Part shown: positions 29,418 through 36,203 of the stretch, in pieces
Position numbering within the stretch: position 1 is the stretch's first letter
How the letters are laid out: each line of letters starts with the position of its first letter
Origin: Neoluteolibacter marinus
Lineage (GTDB): Bacteria; Verrucomicrobiota; Verrucomicrobiia; Verrucomicrobiales; Akkermansiaceae
Assembly: GCF_014904755.1 (NCBI RefSeq)
Contig: NZ_JACZFQ010000110.1
Location: forward strand, 1 to 36,203
Length of the DNA stretch: 36,203 nucleotides
Direction of reading: 5' to 3'
Notes under the pieces: generated by a model
The model's database searches: none
What the model was told of the DNA's origin: nothing
The model's input: the letters and a program-made list of their open reading frames with translations, nothing else
Program-made: the position numbers and the translations under genes

Positions 29418-30211
29418 CCGGGCGATGCGAACCCCGCGGCTGCGTCTGCCGGGGAGCGACAAAGCAGACGATCGCCGCGGGTCCAACCGCCGGAAGCGAG
29501 CTTCGGAATCAACTGAGGCTCAGTTGCTCGACCCATGCGCTGCCAATGCCTCGGCGCCGGCGGTGGCAGGCTAGCGTCGTCCGGGCGGCCCACAGGAAAC
29601 CGGCGGTTCGATCATGGATCGCCGGCAAAATCCGGCAGGGAAACTGCTTCCGAAGCGCTCGTCGACACGGATACAGAATGTTAATAACTCTATTTCATTC
29701 AAATCAGATCCAAGTTGGCATTTTAGCACACAAAGAATTTCACAAACCCGAATTAAAACTCCGGAAATCCTTGATTTCCAACCAATTAATCGTCACAGAC
29801 CACACCAACACCCAAATTGTCCGAATTTCGCTATCATATAGCATCTTACGTGATCGCGTACTGAAAAAAATCTTGTCGAACGAAACATCTCCCGTTTGAC
29901 TCCCACCGTTCCTCACGGAACTCCCCGGCTTGCCACCCCCCTTCAGGCGGCAGGGGAACATAAGGAGCAACCGACGGAGCCCCCCATCCCGAAGAAGTTC
30001 CTGCGACACCGGCCGCAAAGATTCCCCCCGATCCTCGCAGCCAGCTTTCCCCCCGAAGTTCGAGTGTCAACGTGTGTCAGCCGCCCGGCGGGTCATCTCC
30101 CCGATCCGCCGGGCGGTTTGCTCGTACAGGGCTTCCTTGAAAGGCCCGCAGCGGCCCCGGCCGATCTCCCACCCTTGCGCACGCCGCGGATCCGGCCTAT
30201 TGGCAGCGCCA
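29418..30211. other. Gene-poor stretch with hairpins and AT-rich island
   Basis: No convincing gene is seen in these 794 bases. The first part has a hairpin (29434-29480), a 7-bp palindrome around GGC (29510-29526), and smaller inverted repeats near 29630. From about 29680 to 29890 the sequence turns AT-rich: 29701-29760 is 33% GC and 29821-29880 is 38%, against 60-67% in flanking genes. Short frames across it (for example 29546-29899) lack a plausible start and use codons unlike the neighbours. 29890-30211 is GC-rich again and is probably the leader of the M50 protease gene. A small RNA, a promoter region or remnants of a lost gene are all possible. Confidence 0.6.
29434..29480 (+). other. 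Two-part hairpin downstream of topB
   Basis: CCGCGGC (29434-29440) pairs with GCCGCGG (29474-29480) and GTCTGC (29444-29449) with GCAGAC (29464-29469), separated by a small internal loop. It begins 17 bases after the topB stop. With no T-run it is only terminator-like, or could be part of a structured RNA. Confidence 0.5.
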
Positions 30212-30922
30212 ATGGTTCGTTTCACGCTCTTTGGCATCCCGGTGATCATTCACCCGTGGTTCTGGCTGACCCTCGCATTCCTGGGTGGACTCTTCGATGC
30301 CGTGACGCCGGAGCGGATGCTCTACATGTCGCTGTTCGTCTTTGCGGGCACCATTTCGATCCTCGTCCACGAGTTCGGCCACGCTTTGACGGGACGCCGC
30401 CTCGGCGGGGGCATGGCAAGCATCGAGCTGCTCGCCTTCGGCGGCTTGGCCTACAACCAGGGCGGACGTTTTACCCGTTCCCAACGGTTCTGGATGATCG
30501 CGGCCGGTCCCGGGGCCGGGTTCCTGCTGTTACTGCTCCTCATTCTTTTGCTGATCGCGGCTTTCGGCCCCTTCGATGGCCTGTCGCTGGTCCAGAGGCA
30601 TCTCTTTGGAAGCGGCAGCGGTCTTTCAGAGAGAACGGCCGACTTCTTCAGGGAACGGGTCCCTCTCCTGGTCCTGATCCGCCATTTCCTGTGGATCAAC
30701 TTCTGGTGGGGTATCCTCAACCTGCTCCCGATCTCGCCCCTCGACGGCGGCCAGATCACCGCGCTCTTCGTTCGCCCGCAGCGCCGGGTCCATCAGATCG
30801 CCATCGCCGCCGCGGCATTGGTCGTCTTCTTTGCCATCGCCCACCATCAACTCTACATGGCGCTGCTATTCGGCTTCCTCGGCTGGAAGAACATGCAGGC
30901 GATCCAGATGAAGGTCAGGTGA
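30212..30922 (+). CDS. Site-2 protease-type M50 metallopeptidase
   Basis: A 236-residue membrane metalloprotease of the M50 (S2P) family. The zinc motif HEFGH (53-57, in ISILVHEFGHALTGRR) lies in an early transmembrane segment, and the third ligand region is NLLPISPLDGGQ (170-181, Asp178). About five to six membrane segments are present, with no PDZ or CBS domain, so it is a minimal form. M50 enzymes cut membrane-bound substrates such as anti-sigma factors; no partner is seen here. ATG 30212 is chosen because MVRFTLFGIPVIIHPWFW is a typical start; the frame stays open upstream to 29930 with Arg/Pro-rich, probably untranslated residues. It overlaps the convergent TSUP gene by eight bases. Confidence 0.9.
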   Translation: MVRFTLFGIPVIIHPWFWLTLAFLGGLFDAVTPERMLYMSLFVFAGTISILVHEFGHALTGRRLGGGMASIELLAFGGLAYNQGGRFTRSQRFWMIAAGPGAGFLLLLLLILLLIAAFGPFDGLSLVQRHLFGSGSGLSERTADFFRERVPLLVLIRHFLWINFWWGILNLLPISPLDGGQITALFVRPQRRVHQIAIAAAALVVFFAIAHHQLYMALLFGFLGWKNMQAIQMKVR

Positions 30923-31655
30923 GCAGCAAGCGGCAGGCGGCGAGCAGCGAGAAGCCGATGATCATCCACTCGAACACCCGCTGCGACACCCGCTGGATCA
31001 GCCACTTTCCGACCAAAACCCCGGCGAAAACCCCGGGCAGGCATTTGGCATTTTCCCACAAGCTCTCGCGGGTGATCAGGTCGAGCTGACGGGTCAAGGG
31101 CACCTTGAGGAGGTTGACCAGCAGGAAGAAGCGGGCCCCGATCCCGATCAACTCCATCTTCGGCAGGCGCCGGGACAGCAGGTAGAGCTGGATCACCGGC
31201 CCCGCCGCATTGGCCAGCATGGTCGTCACGCCCCCGGCCACTCCCGCCGCGGTTCCGAAGCCACGTGAAGCCGCCAGGTTGTCGATCAGTGCCGGGTTGC
31301 GGACCCGCAGCGCCTGAAGGCCGACCATGGCGAGGATGCAGCACCCGATCAACTTGCGGGCGACCGGGTCGGAAATCTCCCCGAGCAAGTACCAGCCCAA
31401 GCCCAAACCGACGATGGTGGCCGGCAGCAACTTCCACACCGGCTTCCAACTGCCGTGCTTGAGGAACGCCGGATAGACGGTGAGGTCGGCGACAATCAGT
31501 AGCGGCAGGGTGATGCCCACCGATGATTTCGCGCCGTAGAGATCGGCCATCAGGAACACCGAAATCAGCGAGATGCCGCTGAAGCCCGACTTCGACATGC
31601 CGATACAGAACGCCGCGAGGAGGGCGAGGGAATAGGCAATCGGGCCGTCGAGCAC
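30915..31655 (-). CDS. TSUP family transporter (TauE/SafE-like)
   Basis: A 246-residue membrane protein with about seven to eight hydrophobic helices. It fits the TSUP (TauE/SafE, DUF81) family: an early FCIGMSKSGFSGISLISVFLMA and a second-half GVAGGVTTMLANAAGPVIQLYLL form the two related repeat halves. Family members export or import sulfur-containing or organic anions; the substrate here is not determinable. The likely start is a GTG at 31655, which falls in the loop of an inverted repeat (31633-31668). It follows the FG-GAP gene by 54 bases on the same strand, and its stop overlaps the end of the M50 gene. Confidence 0.9.
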   Translation of the reverse strand: MLDGPIAYSLALLAAFCIGMSKSGFSGISLISVFLMADLYGAKSSVGITLPLLIVADLTVYPAFLKHGSWKPVWKLLPATIVGLGLGWYLLGEISDPVARKLIGCCILAMVGLQALRVRNPALIDNLAASRGFGTAAGVAGGVTTMLANAAGPVIQLYLLSRRLPKMELIGIGARFFLLVNLLKVPLTRQLDLITRESLWENAKCLPGVFAGVLVGKWLIQRVSQRVFEWMIIGFSLLAACRLLLT

Positions 31656-31668
31656 AGGCCATTGCCTA
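31633..31668 (-). promoter_or_regulatory. Inverted repeat enclosing the TSUP start codon
   Basis: TAGGCAAT (31633-31640) is repeated inverted as ATTGCCTA (31661-31668), with an inner GGCC/GGCC pair. In the minus-strand RNA this gives a stem of about 12 bp with a two-base bulge and the GTG start in a ten-base loop. It could modulate translation; chance occurrence is not excluded. Confidence 0.4.
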
Positions 31669-31709
31669 AGGCGGGGATCGCCCGGCTGGCAAGCACCGCC
31701 AACCGCCGA

Positions 31710-34481
31710 TCAAGGCATCCCGACCTCAACGATCCCGAAACCGGTCGGGTGGATGGCCGGGTCGCGGGGTTGATCGACCCGAATCCGTTCCCATTGCGCA
31801 TCCAGATCGGTCACCGTTTCAGTGCCAGACATCGGCATGAAAGATCCCGGCGTCAGGTCGTCCGAAACCATCGGCGTATACATCAAGCCACTGCCCTTGC
31901 GGCGCAGGAACTCGACCCGCAACACGCGCTGCGCCCCCGCGCCGGCCACGCTGAAGACCGGCAGGCCGAGATCAACTCCCAGCATCCGGCGATCCGCGGA
32001 CGCGCCCTCCAGGTTGGAGGCATATTTGAGGAGATTCGCCACCCCGTCGGCGTGGGGGATGTCGTCAAGGCCGTCCTCGCCGGGCTCCAAGCCCGCCTCG
32101 GATGCCCAAGTGGCGTACAGGCTTGCGGCGCTTCGGGAGCTGGCCGCGAGGACCAGATGGAACGGCGACTCATCGACATCGTTGCTGTGAATCTCGAGGT
32201 CCGCGCCGAAGTCACCGGCTTCCGGGCTGCTGAACAGGATCCTCAGCACGCCCCGCGATCCCCCCGGGACACTTGCCGGCACGACGTCGGCATCGATCGA
32301 GAAATACCCTGCGTCGACACCACCTATCACCACGTCCGAAATGTCGAGAGGGAGATCGCCGGTGTTGTTCACGAGAAGGTGCATCGCGACGGGGATACCC
32401 GTCGCCGCCGGTGCGAAATCGACGACCGACACGCCGTCGACCAACTCGCCGCCCCCGTTTTCTTCCACCATGATCTCGGCCGGCGCGAGCTCCGGAAGGG
32501 CGAATCCATAGACGGCTCCGGATCCGGACGCGCTGTTGCTGGCTTGATTGCCATCGACTCCCACCGAGCTACCCGACTCGCGGGACGCACCGACCGCCAC
32601 GGTGGACGACCCGACCGCCACCGAACTCCCGAACCAATCCCCCGCCCCGGTGTTCGACGCCTTTAGGTAGGCCGACTGGCTCCAAAGACCCGCCGAACGG
32701 GAGAAGACATAGGCCGCCCCGGCGGACGCCGAGACATCGCTGCCTTCCGGTCCATCGACACCGACCGAGGAGCTGTCCTCACCCGGTGCGCCAACCACCA
32801 ATCGCGCTCCGTCGAGGGAGAGCGACTTGCCGAAATAGTCTCCCGCTCCGGCGTTCGACGCTTTCAAATAGGCCTCCTGCAGCCAGATGCCCCCCGTGCG
32901 GGAAAACATATACACCGCCCCGCCATCGGTCGACGACGTGTCGTCCTGGTTGCCGTTCACCCCGGTCGCCGAGCTCGCTTCGCCGCGGGCGCCGATTGCC
33001 AGGATCTCGCCGGACACCGCCACCGCGCAGCCGAAGCGGGCGTTCGCCGCCGCATTCGAGGCACTGAGTCTTGCCTCCTCGCTCCACCCGGCGCTTTCGC
33101 GGACATAGACATACGCGGCGCCCGCCGACGCCTGCGCAACCGCCGCCCCCACCACAACCCGGTCGCCCGAGATCGCGACCGCGCCCCCGAACTCCGCGTT
33201 GGCCGCGCAATCCGATGCCTTCAAGTAGGCCTCTTGGCTCCACTCCCCATCCTCGCGCACGAAGACATAGGCGGCCCCGGCATTCGGAGCCAGGCTGTCG
33301 AACCCGTATTCATTGATGCCGGCCGCTTGGCTCGACTCCCGGTTCGCGCCCACCACGATCCGGTCGCCGGAGATTGCCACCGCCGACCCGAAGAGCTGGC
33401 CCGCCTTCGCGTTGTCCGCCTTGAGGTAGGCCTGCTGGCCCCACTCGCCATCCTCACGCACGAAGACATACGCCGCCCCGGCATTGAGGGCCGAGTTGCC
33501 GGAGCCATCGCCATCGACGGTCGTCGCCGCGCCATCCTCCAGCAGGGCTCCGACCACGACCGTGTCGCCATCGATGGCCACCGACCAGCCGAACTGATCC
33601 TGCGCCCCGTTGTTCGAAGCTTTCAGGTAGGCCTGCTGGACCCAGGTTCCTCCGTCCCTCACGAACACATAGGCCGCGCCGGAGTTCAAATGGAGGTTGT
33701 TATAGGGGTATCCGTTGACGCCGGTCGCATTGCTCGACTCGCCCGGCGCCCCGACCACCATGGTGTCCCCGGAAACCGCGACGGTGGTTCCGAAAGCGTC
33801 GCCGATCCCCGTGTTCGAGGCTTTCACGTAGGCTTGCTGGGCCACCGGATCAATGGTCACCGGATAGCGGGCCAAGCGATCGTCCACGACGACTTCGAAC
33901 CCGGACCGCGCCACCCGGCAAAAGCGGGCCGGCAGGATCACCCCGTCGGCATCCCAGGCTTTCAACCCGCCATAGGTCACGGCCACGGCTCCGCTCCGGT
34001 TCCGGAATGCGATCGAACAACCATCCCGCGACACGGCGGGAGCAAGCCCGCCCCTCACCACCAGGCTCACCCGCAAGCGCCTCGCTCCTTCGGGACGGCT
34101 GGCGAAAGTCCACCCCTGCTCCAGTCCGCGCCGGTCGTTCACGAACCACTCGGTCAAGCCACCGCCCCGCACATAGCTCAACTTGCCAGCCTCCCGGTGC
34201 ATCCCGGCTGCCGGCCCCGGCCCTGTCGCGAGCTCCAGCCCCCATGTCCATTCGCCGTGATCCGGTTCGACCGTGAAGCCGCGTCCGTCGAACCGAGCAT
34301 TCCACTTCTGGCCCGGATTGCGCGCGATCACGGTCCCGTCCCCGGAGCCGAGGAAGAAGTGACTCGCCTGCGCCTCTGGCACCCGAGGCGGGGCAGCATC
34401 GATCGACGGCGATGCGCCACGGAGCATCGACAGAAAGCCGATCACCGCGAAGATCGCGAATGAAGGTGCTGGGGGGATCAT
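31710..34481 (-). CDS. Exported FG-GAP seven-blade beta-propeller protein
   Basis: A 923-residue exoprotein not assignable to a known function. The N-terminus SFAIFAVIGFLSMLRGAS looks like a signal peptide. A beta-rich region (about 30-210) ends in RYPVTIDPVAQQ. Seven FG-GAP-like repeats follow (about 210-665), each with a QxAYLKASN start, an FGxxVAxxGDxxVVGA core and a GAAYVFVR end. Next comes an Ig-like part of the choice-of-anchor/ASH kind (VVDFAPAATGIPVAMHLLVNN, VLRILFSSPEAGDF), and a C-terminal module with DGLDDIPHADGVANLLKYA seen in verrucomicrobial exoproteins. No PEP-CTERM is visible. ATG 34481 is preferred over a GTG at 34496. TSUP follows after 54 bases. A surface-adhesion or scaffold role is possible by family analogy. 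Confidence 0.87.
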   Translation of the reverse strand: MIPPAPSFAIFAVIGFLSMLRGASPSIDAAPPRVPEAQASHFFLGSGDGTVIARNPGQKWNARFDGRGFTVEPDHGEWTWGLELATGPGPAAGMHREAGKLSYVRGGGLTEWFVNDRRGLEQGWTFASRPEGARRLRVSLVVRGGLAPAVSRDGCSIAFRNRSGAVAVTYGGLKAWDADGVILPARFCRVARSGFEVVVDDRLARYPVTIDPVAQQAYVKASNTGIGDAFGTTVAVSGDTMVVGAPGESSNATGVNGYPYNNLHLNSGAAYVFVRDGGTWVQQAYLKASNNGAQDQFGWSVAIDGDTVVVGALLEDGAATTVDGDGSGNSALNAGAAYVFVREDGEWGQQAYLKADNAKAGQLFGSAVAISGDRIVVGANRESSQAAGINEYGFDSLAPNAGAAYVFVREDGEWSQEAYLKASDCAANAEFGGAVAISGDRVVVGAAVAQASAGAAYVYVRESAGWSEEARLSASNAAANARFGCAVAVSGEILAIGARGEASSATGVNGNQDDTSSTDGGAVYMFSRTGGIWLQEAYLKASNAGAGDYFGKSLSLDGARLVVGAPGEDSSSVGVDGPEGSDVSASAGAAYVFSRSAGLWSQSAYLKASNTGAGDWFGSSVAVGSSTVAVGASRESGSSVGVDGNQASNSASGSGAVYGFALPELAPAEIMVEENGGGELVDGVSVVDFAPAATGIPVAMHLLVNNTGDLPLDISDVVIGGVDAGYFSIDADVVPASVPGGSRGVLRILFSSPEAGDFGADLEIHSNDVDESPFHLVLAASSRSAASLYATWASEAGLEPGEDGLDDIPHADGVANLLKYASNLEGASADRRMLGVDLGLPVFSVAGAGAQRVLRVEFLRRKGSGLMYTPMVSDDLTPGSFMPMSGTETVTDLDAQWERIRVDQPRDPAIHPTGFGIVEVGMP
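32493..33840 (-). repeat. Seven tandem 201-bp propeller units, one shortened to 156 bp
   Basis: Units start near 33840, 33639, 33438, 33237, 33081, 32880 and 32679 on the minus strand. Five spacings are exactly 201 bases and the fourth unit is 156, lacking 15 residues between the VVGA core and the GAAYV strand. Units two and three share near-identical DNA around GAAYVFVREDGEW. The fixed length implies duplication of one blade followed by divergence. Confidence 0.85.
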
Positions 34482-34855
34482 ATCCGGGGGGGGCACCCGG
34501 GTGGGTCAGATAGCCCGGGCAGAATCTGGCGGATCCATGGTGAACCGGCTGACAGGTACCCTGCCACGCGCTGGCAGCAAACTGTCCGGCCGTCCGATTT
34601 CTTAAGCTTCAGCGATTTAGCACGTCGACGGAACCCGCGGCAAGTCCATGGCACCGCGACCGCGCGCCGCTTGCGACGGATCCAAGCCGCTCACCTTGAA
34701 GAATCAAGACAACCGATTGGATAACAGCGAGTTGAGAAAACAACAATACCCACAGTGGGTCCAGTGAGCTCGACAATCCTAACAATCGATGGATATCCGT
34801 TAGGCCGTATCAAATGCCGGTTTCCGAGGTACCTCCGGACACTACCCGGGGGCCA
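34482..34855. other. Intergenic region with nested hairpin, leader of FG-GAP gene
   Basis: These 374 bases lie between the GH57 stop and the FG-GAP start, both on the minus strand, and hold no gene I can support. The part near 34690-34810 is relatively AT-rich. A nested inverted repeat lies at 34545-34589, and a 10-bp palindrome GAGGTACCTC near 34830 lies just past the GH57 stop. The region should contain the GH57 transcript end and the FG-GAP promoter and 5' leader; no clear -35/-10 pair was recognised. Confidence 0.55.
34545..34589 (-). promoter_or_regulatory. Nested inverted repeat in the FG-GAP leader
   Basis: The inner stem is CTGCCA (34561-34566) with TGGCAG (34572-34577) around CGCGC. 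The outer stem pairs GACAG (34551-34555) with CTGTC (34582-34586), then CCG with CGG past a small bulge. It lies 64-108 bases before the FG-GAP ATG and may be an operator or a structured leader. Confidence 0.45.
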
Positions 34856-36070
34856 TCACAAGAACTCCCCGCCGCTCCCGGCGCGCTTCTTCTCCTGGAT
34901 CCGCCGCAGTCTCACCTGCAGGTCGGCCAAGGCGTTCATGAAGTAGATGTAGCTGTCGTAGGCGCTGCCGTAGGGCGAGAAATACTGGTGGACGCTGCCG
35001 TCGGTGCCGCCCTTGGTGGACATCCAGTAGAAGTGATCCGACGTCTGCATCTTCGCCCAGGTGTGGGTCAGGTCCGGGTCATTGGTCGCCAGCACCTCGC
35101 CCTCGAGGCGATGGATCTTGGCGATGGCCTCTTGTTGCATCGCATTGCCGGTCCAGGCACTGAGATCCCTCTCCGCATCGGCCCACGAGGTCGGCCAGTG
35201 ACAGTCGTATTCCTTCGACGCGCGGAACAAGTCGACCACCTCGCTGGGAGTGATCCACTTGATGTCCTGGTCGAGCACCGCCTCGGGCAGTTTCTCCCAG
35301 AACTCGAAGATCCCGGTGTCCTTCCACTGGTGCTCGCCGATGGTCTCGTAGTCGAGGAACAGGTTCGCGACATCGCCGGGAGCGTTTTTCAGCCAGCCGG
35401 CGAACCTCTCCGGAGTGAGGGGCCACTCGCTCCACTGGCGGTCGGAAAAGCGGAATCCCAGGTCATCGGACAACTCGACATTCCGCAGGATCGTTTTCAG
35501 CTGGGAGACGTGGGGCGCGCTGTAGAGGAAATTGGGCGACTGGCCGTTGAGCACCCAGGGCACTCCCTCGGCGAGGATGCCGTCGAAACCCATGGTCTCG
35601 GCCTGCGCCGCGATGGCGTTGTTGTAGATCAGCTCGGTGTTGCGGAAGACCCGCGGCCGGATGTGGAACACGGACTCCAGCTTCTCGAGGTGGAGCTCCA
35701 CCTGGCGCTCGAACTCCTTCTTCGAATGCAGGATCGCCAGCGAATGGTAGTAGGTCTCGGCCAGCAGCTCGACGTTCCCCGTGGCCACCAACTCCTGGAA
35801 AGAACGCAGGACGTCGGGCCGGTGATGCTCCATCTGCTCGATCACCGTGCCGCTGATCGATAGCGCCATCCGGAAGCGCCCGTGGGAATCCTCGATTGCC
35901 TTTTTGAAAAGTGCGTTCGCCGGCAGGTAGCACTTCTCCGCCACCTTCGAGAGGACCTCGCAGTTGAGGCCGTCGTCCTCGTAGAAGGCGTGCTCGCCGA
36001 TGCGGAAAAAATCGTACGGGATCAGCCGGTTCGGCTGATGAACCTGAAAGTAGAGGCAGACGTGCGACAT
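34856..36070 (-). CDS. GH57 family alpha-glucan-active enzyme
   Basis: A 404-residue protein of glycoside hydrolase family 57, which includes alpha-amylases, 4-alpha-glucanotransferases and branching enzymes. It begins MSHVCLYFQVHQPNRL, the typical first conserved region with the His-Gln pair. The probable nucleophile Glu146 is in FRNTELIYNN and the probable acid/base Asp240 in LFLDYETIGEHQW. SISGTVIEQME, LAETYYHSLA and SDHFYWMSTKG are also GH57-like. No signal peptide is present, so it should act on cytoplasmic glycogen or maltodextrin. A probable glycosyltransferase ends 38 bases upstream on the same strand, a pairing common in glycogen metabolism. Confidence 0.92.
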   Translation of the reverse strand: MSHVCLYFQVHQPNRLIPYDFFRIGEHAFYEDDGLNCEVLSKVAEKCYLPANALFKKAIEDSHGRFRMALSISGTVIEQMEHHRPDVLRSFQELVATGNVELLAETYYHSLAILHSKKEFERQVELHLEKLESVFHIRPRVFRNTELIYNNAIAAQAETMGFDGILAEGVPWVLNGQSPNFLYSAPHVSQLKTILRNVELSDDLGFRFSDRQWSEWPLTPERFAGWLKNAPGDVANLFLDYETIGEHQWKDTGIFEFWEKLPEAVLDQDIKWITPSEVVDLFRASKEYDCHWPTSWADAERDLSAWTGNAMQQEAIAKIHRLEGEVLATNDPDLTHTWAKMQTSDHFYWMSTKGGTDGSVHQYFSPYGSAYDSYIYFMNALADLQVRLRRIQEKKRAGSGGEFL

Positions 36071-36108
36071 GGGGGCGACAACGGGTTTCCGCGATCGTGG
36101 CGAAGAAA

Positions 36109-36203
36109 TCAGTCCCGGAAAAGGCTCAACGGATCCCCGTCACCGCGGGGAGCCGCCGGCCGCTCGACCAGCTCGCGATAGATTTCGACGACCTTCTCGG
36201 CGG
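36109..36203 (-). CDS. C-terminal end of a probable glycosyltransferase (partial)
   Basis: Only 31 codons before the stop lie in the window. They read AEKVVEIYRELVERP followed by a short Pro/Gly-rich tail ending SLFRD. The helix with VVEIYRELV resembles the last helix of GT-B glycosyltransferases such as family 4, but the piece is too short to be certain. The gene runs in the same direction as the GH57 gene, 38 bases upstream of its start, which fits a glycan-synthesis pair. Its identity needs the flanking sequence. Confidence 0.55.
   Translation of the reverse strand, partial: AEKVVEIYRELVERPAAPRGDGDPLSLFRD

Noticed and set aside
26946..29486. An 846-codon open frame on the minus strand opposite topB
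   Set aside because: It mirrors the GC-rich codons of topB, has low-complexity Val/Gly/Asp/Leu-rich content and no recognisable domain; topB is certain on the other strand.
29418..29680. Search for tRNA, SRP RNA, tmRNA or RNase P RNA in the structured gap
   Set aside because: No T-loop, SRP tetraloop region or other diagnostic core sequence was recognised by eye.
29546..29899. Possible small gene in the AT-rich island
   Set aside because: The first third is Arg-rich noise and the rest has no family likeness, ribosome site or codon use like the neighbours.
29930..30211. N-terminal extension of the M50 protease
   Set aside because: The extra 94 residues are Arg/Pro/Ser-rich and precede a normal protein start at MVRFTLFGIP.
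32493..33840. CRISPR-like array suggested by regular repeats
   Set aside because: The periodicity is 201 bases, in frame, and encodes propeller blades; there are no short identical repeats with unique spacers.

Overview
The window looks like chromosomal DNA of a high-GC member of the Verrucomicrobiota, probably Verrucomicrobiales (Luteolibacter/Haloferula-like). This is inferred from gene content, not from a marker tree. The pointers are the DUF1592/DUF1552 pair typical of the Planctomycetes-Verrucomicrobia group, TIGR03790 and DUF2851 family genes, exoproteins with thrombospondin type 3 and FG-GAP modules, abundant glycoside hydrolases, and few clear Shine-Dalgarno sites. I see no rRNA, tRNA, CRISPR array, insertion sequence or prophage.

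Layout. 1-969 is the C-terminal part of an exported calcium-repeat protein, closed by a strong terminator, then a small coiled-coil protein (1107-1502). 1517-4970 is a minus-strand cluster: GAF protein, KH-R3H RNA-binding protein, DoxX membrane protein, hotdog thioesterase and a FAD-dependent dehydrogenase. 5115-13280 is a plus-strand galactose locus: lipoprotein aldose 1-epimerase, sodium/sugar symporter, exported LacZ-type beta-galactosidase with a LamG-like domain inside its catalytic barrel, and galactokinase. Together they could cut beta-galactosides outside the cytoplasm, equilibrate the sugar anomers, import galactose with sodium and phosphorylate it. galT, galE and a regulator are not in the window.

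13336-16985 holds a cytochrome-type DUF1592 protein, a small membrane protein and a DUF1552 Tat-exported protein, followed by a phosphodiester glycosidase (17067-17795). A GH20 hexosaminidase (17864-19492) and recN (19672-21327) run on the minus strand. From 21434 to 29417 a plus-strand run carries a PhnP-like metallo-hydrolase, a TIGR03790 protein, a DUF2851 protein, dprA, a small membrane protein and topoisomerase III. Several of these overlap or nearly touch, so the DNA-processing genes are embedded with proteins of unknown function.

29418-30211 is a gene-poor stretch with hairpins and an AT-rich island. An M50 protease follows (30212-30922), converging on a minus-strand series: the end of a probable glycosyltransferase, a GH57 alpha-glucan enzyme, a large FG-GAP beta-propeller exoprotein and a TSUP transporter.

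The most interesting points are the LamG-like insertion in the beta-galactosidase with a base-composition break in the same gene, the strictly periodic seven-unit propeller with one shortened blade, the membrane protein wedged inside the DUF1592/DUF1552 pair, the coupled TIGR03790-DUF2851-dprA cluster, and the structured non-coding stretches at 29418-30211 and 34482-34855. I found no clearly new defence or mobile system.
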